Source of the DNA: JBAOHV01 sp037045265
Lineage (GTDB): Bacteria; Actinomycetota; Acidimicrobiia; Acidimicrobiales; Microtrichaceae
Direction of reading: 5' to 3'
DNA length: 64,000 nt
Assembly (NCBI GenBank): GCA_037045265.1
Contig: JBAOHV010000016.1
Span: 186,001 to 250,000, forward strand
Each line of letters starts with the position of its first letter. Position 1 is the first letter of the stretch. Shown here piece after piece: positions 30,081 through 38,680 of the stretch. The position numbers were made by a program, and so were the translations under genes. The notes under the pieces are model-generated. The model searched no databases and was not told the origin of the DNA. It saw only the letters and a program-made list of their open reading frames with translations.

Positions 30081-31859
30081 GTGTTTTCAAAGGTTCTCAT
30101 CGCCAATCGTGGGGAGATCGCGGTCCGGGTAATCCGGGCCTGCCGTGAACTCGGCATCTCCACCGTCGCCGTCTACTCCGACCTCGACCGGGACGCGCTG
30201 CACGTCCGCCTGGCCGACGAGGCCTATTCGTTGGGCGGCCAGACCGCTGCGGAGAGCTACATCGACGCCGACAAGGTGCTCGACGTGATCAGGCGTTCGG
30301 GGGCACAGGCGGTGCATCCGGGCTACGGGTTCTTCAGCGAGAACAGCGACTTCGCACAGCGGATCACCGACCTGGGCGTGAGCTTCATCGGCCCGCCGCC
30401 TGCGGCGATCGACGTCATGGGCGACAAGATCTCGGCGCGTCTCGCCGCAGAGAAGGTCGGGGTGCTCGGCGTGCCCGGCACCACCGACATCATCACCGAC
30501 CCTCAGCAGGTCAAGGACTTCGGCGCCGAGCACGGCTACCCGGTCGCCATCAAGGCGGCCTACGGCGGCGGCGGCCGCGGCATGAAGGTCGTCAACGCCG
30601 AGGACGAGGTCGAAGACGCTCTCGAGTCGGCTCAACGCGAGGCGCTGTCGTACTTCGGTCGCGACGAGTGCTACATGGAGCGATTCCTCACCGGCCCTCG
30701 CCACGTCGAGGTCCAGGTGATGGCCGACACGCACGGCAACGTCGTCTACCTGGGCACCCGCGACTGCTCGGCTCAGCGTCGCCACCAGAAGCTGATCGAG
30801 GAGGCCCCCGCGGCGGACATCCCCCCGGCGATCATCGCCGAGATGGGTGAGGCCGCCTGCGCCGTGGCCAAGGGCTGCGACTACGTCAACGCCGGAACGG
30901 TCGAGTTCCTCTACCAGGACGAATCCTTCTACTACCTGGAGATGAACACCCGCCTCCAGGTCGAGCATCCCGTCACCGAGCTCGTCACCGGTGTGGACCT
31001 GGTGGAGCTGCAGCTGCGGGTCGCCGCCGGCGAGGCGCTGCCTTTCACCCAGGACGACGTCCGGGTCGACGGTCACGCGATCGAATGCCGCATCAACGCC
31101 GAAGACCCCGCCGGCGGTGCGTTCCTGCCGTCGCCGGGACCGATCCACAAGCTGCACGTCGCGTCTGGCTTCGGCACCCGCTGGGACGGCGGCTACGAGA
31201 CCGGCGACGAGATCAGCCAGTACTACGACAACCTGGTCGGGAAGCTCTGCGTGTGGGGGCGCACCCGTGAGGTGGCGATCGCCCGCATGATCCGAGCCCT
31301 CGAGGAGTTCGAGATCGACGGCGTCGCAACCGTCAAGGACGCCGACCTTGCGATCCTCCGTCACCCTGACTTCGCTGCCAACGCCCACTCGACGAAGTGG
31401 GTCGAGGACACCCTCGACCTGTCGGGTGTGGGCAGTGCGCCCGCCTCGGCCGAGACCGCCGAGACCGAGCCGAAGGTCCGCCGCGACGTCGACGTCGAGG
31501 TGAACGGCAAGCGCTTCTCGGTCGCCATGTTCGTACCCGAGTCACAGCTCGGTCCTGTCGCGGCTGGTGGCGGCGCCGCCAAGGCTCGGCCCAAGCGCGG
31601 CGGCTCGGGCGGTGGCGCAGGCGGGGCAGCAGGAAGCGGCAAGATCGCCGTGCCGATGCAGGGAACCATCGTCAAGGTCAACGTCGAGGTCGGCCAGAGC
31701 GTCTCCAAGGGGGACGCAGTCGTCGTGCTCGAGGCCATGAAGATGGAGAACAACGTCGCCTCGGACGTCGACGGCACCGTCACCGAGATCAAGGTCGAGC
31801 CCGGTCAGTCGGTGACTGCCGGCGAGGTCGCCGTCGTCATCGAGCCCGCCGAGAGCTGA
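30081..31859 (+). CDS. accA: Acetyl/propionyl-CoA carboxylase alpha chain (biotin carboxylase + BCCP)
   Basis: This 592-residue AccA-type subunit carboxylates biotin with ATP and bicarbonate, then presents it to a separate carboxyltransferase. The biotin carboxylase half (about 1-450) begins VLIANRGEIAVRVIRA. It has AAYGGGGRGMKVV (ATP grasp loop), YLGTRDCSAQRRHQKLIEE, EMNTRLQVEHPVTE and an AECRINAED-type segment (IECRINAEDP). A Gly/Ala-rich linker leads to the BCCP domain (about 520-592), with the biotin lysine K554 in EAMKMENNV. It is the family's full length and intact. The start is GTG at 30081. No carboxyltransferase beta gene is present in the window. The divergent birA gene encodes its biotin ligase. 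Confidence 0.95.
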   Translation: MFSKVLIANRGEIAVRVIRACRELGISTVAVYSDLDRDALHVRLADEAYSLGGQTAAESYIDADKVLDVIRRSGAQAVHPGYGFFSENSDFAQRITDLGVSFIGPPPAAIDVMGDKISARLAAEKVGVLGVPGTTDIITDPQQVKDFGAEHGYPVAIKAAYGGGGRGMKVVNAEDEVEDALESAQREALSYFGRDECYMERFLTGPRHVEVQVMADTHGNVVYLGTRDCSAQRRHQKLIEEAPAADIPPAIIAEMGEAACAVAKGCDYVNAGTVEFLYQDESFYYLEMNTRLQVEHPVTELVTGVDLVELQLRVAAGEALPFTQDDVRVDGHAIECRINAEDPAGGAFLPSPGPIHKLHVASGFGTRWDGGYETGDEISQYYDNLVGKLCVWGRTREVAIARMIRALEEFEIDGVATVKDADLAILRHPDFAANAHSTKWVEDTLDLSGVGSAPASAETAETEPKVRRDVDVEVNGKRFSVAMFVPESQLGPVAAGGGAAKARPKRGGSGGGAGGAAGSGKIAVPMQGTIVKVNVEVGQSVSKGDAVVVLEAMKMENNVASDVDGTVTEIKVEPGQSVTAGEVAVVIEPAES

Positions 31860-31873
31860 GCAACCGAGCGCCG

Positions 31874-31896
31874 GCCGGCCCGCGACCTGGGCCGGC
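31874..31896. terminator. GC-rich perfect hairpin between convergent genes
   Basis: A perfect 8-bp stem (31874-31881 with 31889-31896) with a 7-nt loop fills the 37-bp gap between the carboxylase stop and the stop of the convergent membrane gene. It could end transcription in both directions, though no T-run is present. Confidence 0.5.
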
Positions 31897-34029
31897 TCAG
31901 CGTTCGTCCAGCGCGAACACCGCGTACTCGCCGTCCTCGGCGAGCAGCTCCGCGTGCGAGCGCAGCAGCGCGTCGATCGCGGCGAAGCGCGCCGGGTTGC
32001 ACTGGGTCGGCTGCTTCTGCAGCACGACCCAGCCGACGTCGAGCTCGTCGGTCAGCTGGGCCAGGTCCTGTGCGTCCGGCGCGCCCTCGCCGGGCTCCAG
32101 CTCGAGCGGGCGCGGCCCCAATACGTCCGGAGCGCACCGCAGCGAGCTCCACGCCTCGGACCCGGTGTAGTCGTCCAGGCCCGAGTACCACCGCACGCTC
32201 GAGGAGTACCAGGTGCAGCCCACCACGGGGTGCTCGTGCTCGATCTCGAACACCGCCGTGCCCCAGGTCTTGAGGCAGTCGTCCGGAACGACGACGACGG
32301 AGCGCTCCGACGGGTCCCGCGCGATGCGATCGAATGCCTCAACGATCGCCGGCGACGGGCTCGCAGGGATGAACGGGGTAGCGGTCGCCATGTCGCCCAC
32401 CACAAGCAGCAGGCCGACGGCCGCGACCGACGCCTTGAGCAGCGGCGGCCGACCCCGCAGCACCGCCCCCAGGACCAGCGCGAGCCCCGCCGCGCCCAGT
32501 GGCACCAGCCAGAAGCCGGAACGCACCGGCGTGCGCAGCGACGACAGCCCCGGCACCTCGAGCAGCAGCGCGTACGGCAGCCAGGCCGCGGCGACGCCGT
32601 CGATCGCCGGCACCTTCGCCAACGCGCCGTCGACCGAGCGGAAGACCACCAGGGTCGGACCCAGCGTCAGTAGCCACAACGACAGCCCGGAGACCGCGAT
32701 CGTCAGACGGGCTCGTGAGCGCACGATCACTACGCTGCCGAGACCGAGCAGCAGCAGCACGCCGGGGTACGCGGTGGTCTCGAGGTCCCGCGGCGTCGAG
32801 GCGAACCGCAGAAGCGGGTTGCGCGAGTCGGGCGGCGGTGCGAGCGCGGAGTACAGGTCAGCCGAGTACGGCAGCGTGCGGTCGACGTCGTCGAGCTCGA
32901 CTGGTGCTCCCGCCTCGCGCTCGGCGCCGTCGCGGGCGAACCGGGTCGCCAGGAACGGCGACATGCACACCAGCGTCACCGCCACGGCGAGTGCGATCCG
33001 CCCCAGCGATGTCCACCAGGTGCTGTCGGCCCGGCGCCGGACCATGCAGTGCACGACCGCCACGGCCAGCACCAGCAGCCCGAACAGCAGGTAGTACACC
33101 GACGACAGGTACGCGAGCACCAGCCAGGCCGCCAGACGGATCCAGCGCACCTCGGTGAACTCCGAGCGGAGGGTGCGAACGACCTCGGCGAGCACGAGCG
33201 CCGACGGGAAGACGAAGATCAGGTTCTGGTGACCGATGAACCGGGCCAGGATCAAGGGCGAGGCTGCGAACGCCGCGGTCGCGACCATCACGGCGACCCG
33301 GTCGGCGGTGCAGGTCCGGGCCAGGTGCCGCCCGGCGACGAGCGCCAGCACGACGGCGACGACCTGTGTCAGGTTGTAGGCCAGCCTCGGCTCGCTGACG
33401 AGGTTCAGCACGCCTGCCACCCAGGCAGTCATGTACCCGTCGCCGCCGAGCAGGTCGATGTCGTAGGGGTGCATCGCACCCTGCAGGACCGTCGGGAACG
33501 GGATGCCCCGAGCCATCTCCCGACCCATGCGCCACCCGAGCCACGCCCACCCCTCGCCGTCGACCGGCACGGCCCGGATCCCGTCGGCGAGTCGACCCAG
33601 CGGCCAGAACAGGGCGAGCACCACACCCGCGTACGCCGCGATCTCGCCGACGCCGAGCGCCAGCGACCGACGCGAGGGCACGCGGCGGTCACGGACCACC
33701 TCGGCGATCGACCGGGCGGGGCGCGGCACGACCTCGTCGAGCTGCAACCGGCGCCATGCCATCGCGAGCGGCCGTCGGGTGAGGACGACGAGCGCTCCGA
33801 GGACCGCGACGCTCCCCGCGACGACCGCCAACACGATCAGCAGCGGGTGGTCGGTCCCCGCTCCGACGAGGCGATCGGCCACCCGCACCACGAGGTGCAG
33901 GTAGAGCACAGGTGCCGTCACAGCGGCGACCACGGCGCACAGCCGCGCCACCGCCAGGGCTACGGCGGACACGACCTCCTGGCGGCGGTCGTGATCCACC
34001 GCTGGCTCGGCACTCTCCGGTCGGGGCAT
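31897..34029 (-). CDS. Polytopic membrane protein, GT-C-like
   Basis: This 710-residue protein has about 13 hydrophobic segments. The first extracytoplasmic loop after the third helix reads DGEGWAWLGWRMGREMARG and MHPYDIDLLGGDGYMTAW. An acidic residue in this loop is typical for GT-C glycosyltransferases that use polyprenyl-phosphate sugars. The last ~170 residues form a soluble exported domain with several Trp and Cys (PDDCLKTWG, VVGCTWYSSS). I do not recognise a named family. A final sugar-transfer or polymer-modifying step outside the membrane is plausible. It is the first gene at the border of the export island, and its DNA looks richer in GCG/CTC codons than the housekeeping genes to its left. 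Confidence 0.7.
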   Translation of the reverse strand: MPRPESAEPAVDHDRRQEVVSAVALAVARLCAVVAAVTAPVLYLHLVVRVADRLVGAGTDHPLLIVLAVVAGSVAVLGALVVLTRRPLAMAWRRLQLDEVVPRPARSIAEVVRDRRVPSRRSLALGVGEIAAYAGVVLALFWPLGRLADGIRAVPVDGEGWAWLGWRMGREMARGIPFPTVLQGAMHPYDIDLLGGDGYMTAWVAGVLNLVSEPRLAYNLTQVVAVVLALVAGRHLARTCTADRVAVMVATAAFAASPLILARFIGHQNLIFVFPSALVLAEVVRTLRSEFTEVRWIRLAAWLVLAYLSSVYYLLFGLLVLAVAVVHCMVRRRADSTWWTSLGRIALAVAVTLVCMSPFLATRFARDGAEREAGAPVELDDVDRTLPYSADLYSALAPPPDSRNPLLRFASTPRDLETTAYPGVLLLLGLGSVVIVRSRARLTIAVSGLSLWLLTLGPTLVVFRSVDGALAKVPAIDGVAAAWLPYALLLEVPGLSSLRTPVRSGFWLVPLGAAGLALVLGAVLRGRPPLLKASVAAVGLLLVVGDMATATPFIPASPSPAIVEAFDRIARDPSERSVVVVPDDCLKTWGTAVFEIEHEHPVVGCTWYSSSVRWYSGLDDYTGSEAWSSLRCAPDVLGPRPLELEPGEGAPDAQDLAQLTDELDVGWVVLQKQPTQCNPARFAAIDALLRSHAELLAEDGEYAVFALDER

Positions 34030-34185
34030 CGGCCGCTGACTCGCTCCTCGGTCGCTCTCGAGCGGTTGGCGCCGAGGCCTGACGAGGATATTGCGTCACC
34101 ACCGCCGGTGGAGGACCCCGGGACAGGTCTCCCGATGGCTGCGATGGGCTTGGTAGATTCGCCCTCGACCACAGGAAGGGTTCGG

Positions 34186-35223
34186 ATGAACACGATGAGA
34201 CCGAAGGCGGCGAAGCTCGCCCGCCGGTCGTTGAGCGCCGCCCCGCCAGGCGTGCGTGCGGCGCTCGCACGGGGTGGCTCCTGGATCGCCCGAGAGAGCG
34301 CAGCGCCGTCGGACGGGTCGCCGGCGGACGGGTCGGGTGCGGCCCTCGATGGCCGCCACCTGGTGCCGGACCGGGCGCTGCCGTTGCCGCCGGGTGTCGA
34401 CGAGGCACGGCTCCGCCAGCTCTTCTCCACCTGGTCGATCGACGGCGAGCTGCCCGGGCACATGGACCCCTACGTTGCCGACTCCTTCGGGCGGTTCGTT
34501 CACACCTACGGCCTGGTCGCAGACCTCGAGGGCACCTGCCTCGAGCTCGGTGCGAACCCCTACTTCGCCACCTACCTGCTCGAGCACCACTCGGAGCTCG
34601 AGCTGTCGCTCGCGAACTACTTCGAGAACGAGCTGGACCACACCGTGCAGACTCTGGCGTACCGGGGGTTGGACGACTCCGAGGTCACCGAGCAGCTCTC
34701 GTCTTCGCTGTTCAACATCGAGGACGACGAGTTCCCGTACCCGGACGCCTCGTTCGACGTGGTGCTGTTCTGCGAGATCATCGAGCACCTGCTGATGAAC
34801 CCCGTGCACGTGCTGCACAAGATCCGTCGGGTGCTCCGCCCCGACGGGGTCCTGGTTCTCACCACCCCCAACGTCGCCCGCCTCAAGAACGTCCTGGTGC
34901 TGGCCGCAGGGGGCAACATCTACGACCCCTACTCCGGCTACGGGCCCTACGGCCGCCACAACCGCGAGTACGCGATGTTCGAGCTACACGCGCTGCTCGG
35001 CTTCATGGGCTTCGACGTGGAGCAGAGCTTCACCGCAGACTCGCACCCGGACGCCTACGAGGACGAGCCCCGCTTCGCCGAGGTGGCCTCGATCGTCGCC
35101 GAGCGCGCGGGCGGCCTCGGGCAGTACTCCTTCATCCGGGCGCGCATGACCCGGCCGGCACGCGACGGCCTACCGGACCTGCTCTACCGCAGCTGGCCCC
35201 CGGGCGAGATCGTCGCGCTGTAG
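34186..35223 (+). CDS. SAM-dependent methyltransferase
   Basis: The 345-residue product has a class I methyltransferase core in its middle. Motif I is CLELGANPYFATYLLE, the acidic post-I region is LSLANYFEN, and motif III-like segments are DVVLFCEIIEHLL and VLRPDGVLVLTTPN. The EIIEHL and GVLVLTTPN pair is typical of methyltransferases encoded in polysaccharide clusters. Residues 1-75 are basic and low complexity. The ATG at 34186 has GGAAGGG 6 nt upstream and a possible -10 (TAGATT) at 34153. It is convergent with the GT4 gene on the minus strand, and the coding ends overlap by 54 bp. The sugar or lipid it methylates is unknown. Confidence 0.85.
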   Translation: MNTMRPKAAKLARRSLSAAPPGVRAALARGGSWIARESAAPSDGSPADGSGAALDGRHLVPDRALPLPPGVDEARLRQLFSTWSIDGELPGHMDPYVADSFGRFVHTYGLVADLEGTCLELGANPYFATYLLEHHSELELSLANYFENELDHTVQTLAYRGLDDSEVTEQLSSSLFNIEDDEFPYPDASFDVVLFCEIIEHLLMNPVHVLHKIRRVLRPDGVLVLTTPNVARLKNVLVLAAGGNIYDPYSGYGPYGRHNREYAMFELHALLGFMGFDVEQSFTADSHPDAYEDEPRFAEVASIVAERAGGLGQYSFIRARMTRPARDGLPDLLYRSWPPGEIVAL

Positions 35224-36414
35224 GCGTCGGCGTTCGACGGTCGCCGCCAACAGCGACTCGTACGCGTCGAGCACCGCCGGCCACGAGTAGTTCGCTACCA
35301 CGTAGTCGCGCCCGCGCTGACCCATCGCCTCGAGCAGCGGACGGTCGAAGATCAATCGCTCGAGCCCTGCAGCGAACTCCGCCAGTCCGCCGTACGCGAT
35401 GGCGGCACCGGAGCGGGCCGCCTGGCCCGCGAGCACGGCACAGCGGCCGTTGACCAGTGCCGGGCGCCGCAGCACCCACGCGTCGCACAGCGATATCGAG
35501 AAGCTCTCGAAGTACGACGGCATGACGAACGCGAAGGACGAGGCGTAGGCGTCGAGCCGGGTCTGCTCGTCGACGTAGCCGGTGCAGACGATGTCGGGGT
35601 GCTCCTCGACGGGCGTGATGACCGGACCGACCATCACCAGCTTGATCGGCCCGCGGTAGCGACGGCGGAACTCGATGAAGTAGCGGACCAGCTCGTCGGT
35701 GCCCTTGCCCGGCTCGATCCGGCCGTTGTAGAGCAGCACCGGCTCGTCGCCGATGCCGACGGCGGCACGGAAGCGCCCGCCGTCCGCGGGCGGCGGGTCG
35801 ACCTCGACGCCCAGCCCGACGACCGCCGAGAACGGGTCGAAGCGGAACCGCCGGCGGACGGTCTCGAGCTCCTCGGGGGTGTGCACGCAGATCGAGTCCG
35901 CCGCACGGAACAGCGAGTCGTAGACGGACAGCTCGATCATCGGCTCGTCGTGCGCCGCGGGGTGCAGCACCGTCGGCACCGCACGCGCCGCCACCGGCAG
36001 GCCCAGAGCCGTGGTCGGATACAGGTAGGTGTAGAACGCGGCCACGTCGAACCTGAGGGCCTCCGCCTCGAGCCACGGTCCGAGGTCGACCAGGTCGGGC
36101 CCCTGGACGCGGACCCAGTCCTGTTGGACCGCGAGGGCAGCCTGCGGCGCTACGAGCACACGAGCGGACAGCGGTCCGAACTGCTCGGGTGTGCGAGGGT
36201 CGCGCACGCGCAGTCGGTGCACGGTGACCCCGTTCAGCTCTGACGTGCCCGGCGGGTACTGGTCGCCCCATGACACGTAGTCGACCGCACAGGAGGTCAC
36301 GACCTCGACGCGGTGGCCCCTGGCCGCCATGTGCTCGGCCAACGAGCGACAGGCCGCCTCCGCCCCCCCGCCCACCTCCTCGCCGTAGCGCTGCACGCCG
36401 TAGAGGATCTTCAT
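35170..36414 (-). CDS. GT4 glycosyltransferase (paralog of the next gene)
   Basis: This 414-residue GT-B enzyme begins MKILYGVQRYGEEVGGGAEA and has VVTSCAVDYVSW, PTVLHPAAHDEP and LYNGRIEPGKGTDELVRYF. The donor site reads VMPSYFESFSISLCDAW, with the EX7E glutamates replaced by E...C. The C-terminal helix is QRGRDYVVANYSW. It is about 50-60% similar, by eye, to the product of the gene just upstream, and both share the KILY-VQRYG start. They look like a tandem duplication. The ATG at 36414 overlaps the previous stop as ATGA. The C-terminus overlaps the convergent methyltransferase gene. The acceptor and donor are unknown. Confidence 0.85.
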   Translation of the reverse strand: MKILYGVQRYGEEVGGGAEAACRSLAEHMAARGHRVEVVTSCAVDYVSWGDQYPPGTSELNGVTVHRLRVRDPRTPEQFGPLSARVLVAPQAALAVQQDWVRVQGPDLVDLGPWLEAEALRFDVAAFYTYLYPTTALGLPVAARAVPTVLHPAAHDEPMIELSVYDSLFRAADSICVHTPEELETVRRRFRFDPFSAVVGLGVEVDPPPADGGRFRAAVGIGDEPVLLYNGRIEPGKGTDELVRYFIEFRRRYRGPIKLVMVGPVITPVEEHPDIVCTGYVDEQTRLDAYASSFAFVMPSYFESFSISLCDAWVLRRPALVNGRCAVLAGQAARSGAAIAYGGLAEFAAGLERLIFDRPLLEAMGQRGRDYVVANYSWPAVLDAYESLLAATVERRRLQRDDLARGPAAVEQVR

Positions 36415-37609
36415 GCCACGGCCCTCTCCGACACGACCCGATCCAGCAGGCGCTCGTAGCGCTGCAGGACCTCGTCCCACTCGTAGTTCGCCACGACGTA
36501 GTCCCGCCCGGCCGAGCCCATCCGCTCGCGCAGCTCGACGTCGTCGAGCAGCCCGCGCGAGCGCGACGTCGAACTCTGCCAAGCCCGTGTAGGGCAGCCC
36601 ACCGCCGCTGCGGTGGACCTGGCCGCGCAGCACGTCGCAGCGGGCCTGCACGAGCGCCGGCCGTCGCTGGATCCACGCCTCGCACAGCGACAGCGAGAAG
36701 CTCTCGAAGTACGACGGCTGGACGAAGACGGTGGCCGCGGCGAGCGCGTCGTGCTTGGTCTGCTCGTCGACGAAACCGGTGACCACGACCCCCGGGTGCT
36801 CGGGCAGCGCGACGACGGGGTCACCGACCACGACCAGGCGGGCGTCGGTGCGGCCGTGGTCGATCAGCGTCACCATGAACCGGTACAGCTCGTCGGGGCC
36901 CTTGCCGGGGTCCACGCGTCCCAGGTACACCACCAGCGGCGTCTCGCCCAGACCGTGGCGTTCGCGGAACCGGTCGCCGTCGCCGACGACCGACGTTTCG
37001 ACCCCCAAGCCGACGAGCTCGTCATCGCGCACCCTGCCGTGGCGGGTGCGCATGAGCTCCTGCTCCTCGACGGTGAGGAACGCGAAGCCGTCGGCCGAGT
37101 CGAGCATCGGCCGGTACACGTCGAGCCAGAAGGCGGCCTCGTCGTGCGCCGTCGGGTGCAGCACCGTCGGTGCGTGACGGCGCGCCACCCGCACGCCGAA
37201 CCCGCTCGTGGCATACAGGTAGGTGAAGAAGTCGATGACGTCGAACTCGCCGCTGTGCTCCTCCAGCCACGTGATGAGCCCGGGGGCGTCCGGGCCTAGC
37301 GTGCGCAGCCAGTCCTGCTGCACGGCCGGTGCCGCGCCGGAACCCTCGGTGACAGCGCCGGTGCAACGACACGAAGCGCGCCTCGTCACGGGGCTCACGA
37401 ACCTGGACGCGGTGCACAACCACGCCGTTCAGCTCGGAGGTGCCGGGGGCGAAGTGGTCGGCCCAGTCGTTGTAGCTGAGCGCGCACGTCGTCAGGACCT
37501 CCACCTGGTGGCCACGTGCCACCATGCGCTCCGCGACGTTGCGACACGCCGCCTCGGCACCACCGGCGATCTCGAGCCCGTAGCGCTGCACGCAATAGAG
37601 GATCTTCAC
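36411..37609 (-). CDS. GT4 glycosyltransferase (tandem paralog, two frame breaks)
   Basis: The product (~398 residues) starts KILYCVQRYGLEIAGGAEA from a GTG at 37609. It continues through PGTSELNGVVVHRVQVREP, TVLHPTAHDEAAFW, VYLGRVDPGKGPDELYRF and VQPSYFESFSLSLCEAW. The match to the downstream gene is continuous along the length. Breaks are near 37360 and 36555; beyond the second the text resumes RERMGSAGRDYVVANYEWDEV, as in the paralog. Read naively, the frames make the two genes look like one 749-residue fusion, but an ATGA overlap at 36411-36414 separates them. Its GTG overlaps the stop of the third GT4 gene (GTGA). Confidence 0.8.
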
Positions 37610-38680
37610 CGCCGCAGCACCCGGGCCAGCGCGGCGACCGACGACCGCAGCGTCGCCGGCGCGCTGAGCTCCTGGACCCGTGCCCGGCCTCGCCGACGCA
37701 TCTCGGCTCGCACGCCCTCGTCGCGTAGCACCCGGGCCATCGCCTCGGCCATGTCTGCGGGCCCTGCGTCGCACGGCAGCACCAGCGCGGCGCCGCCAGC
37801 GGTCTCGGGGATCGCGCCGAACACCGCGTGTCACGACGGGTACGTCGAAACTGAACGCCTCGACCACCGGGACGCAGAACCCCTCGTGCTCGCTCGGCAC
37901 CAGGAGCAGGTCGGCGCGGCGGTACAGCGCTGCCAGCTCCGCGTCCGACACGGCGCCCATCACCCGCGCCGTCGAGAGCTTCAGGCTCTCGACGTGGCGC
38001 ACGAGAGCGCTCGACCACGCCGGGCTGGTGAGCACACCGGCCAGGACCATGCGGGCCTCGGGCGCGTGGTTGACGTTCAGCAGGTGGAGCGCATCGACGG
38101 CGAGCTCGGGGCGCTTGTGAGCGAGGATCTGGCCCACGACCAGGATCAACGGACCCGGGCTCGCGTCGAGCTCCGCTACGAGATCCTCGTCCGGCTCGAC
38201 CTCGTGCAGCCGGGCGAGGTTCAGCGGCGGCGGCGCCACCTCGACGTCTGCCATGCCGAGCGACTCGAGCTCGGCGGCGTTGAACCGGGAGTCCGCGATC
38301 GCACCGTCGGCCACCGTGACCAGCGAGCGGAGGTCCCAACGACCGCCCCGCAGCCACGCGGCGAACGCAGGGTCGAAGCCGTCGAAGAACCTGGCGGGAG
38401 TGATGTTGTGGTAGTTCAGCACGATCCGCTCGGGGCAGTTGGCCACGAAGTCCAAAAGGCCGGGTTCACCGATGCTGACGTGCACGATCACCACGTCGTG
38501 CGGGCTGCCGTCCAGCGGGAAGTCGACGAGTCGCCGCACCCTCCCGGCCAGCGCCGGGTGGATGTGGACGGCGAAGACCTCGGACTCGGCGATACGCGAG
38601 TAGGCGCCCTGCAGGCGAAACGCCGCCTCGGTGACGGCATCGCCGGAGTTCGCGCCGACGAGCAGCTGGTGGATGCGCAT
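37606..38680 (-). CDS. GT4 glycosyltransferase (one frame break)
   Basis: The ~358-residue enzyme has the GT-B layout. It begins MRIHQLLVGANSGDAVTEAA, with VLNYHNITPARFFDGF, the hinge ILVVGQILAHKRPELAVDAL and the donor site LVPSEHEGFCVPVVEAF (EX7E intact: E...E). This acceptor region with YHNITPA is typical of GT4 enzymes of mannan or rhamnan assembly. Near 37825 the frame shifts; the end resumes VFGAIPETAGGAALVLP. The ATG at 38680 overlaps the upstream methyltransferase stop by one nucleotide (TGATG), consistent with coupling. Confidence 0.85.

Noticed and set aside
33049..35223. A 724-residue plus-strand frame ending in the methyltransferase
   Set aside because: Its first ~380 residues are opposite-strand shadow of the 31897-34029 membrane protein (His/Arg/Asp-rich text); only 34186-35223 is coding.
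35170..37419. A single 749-residue reading frame that looks like a fusion of two glycosyltransferases
   Set aside because: An ATGA stop-start overlap at 36411-36414 and the matching second start KILY-VQRYG show two separate genes; the long frame results from a break in the first.
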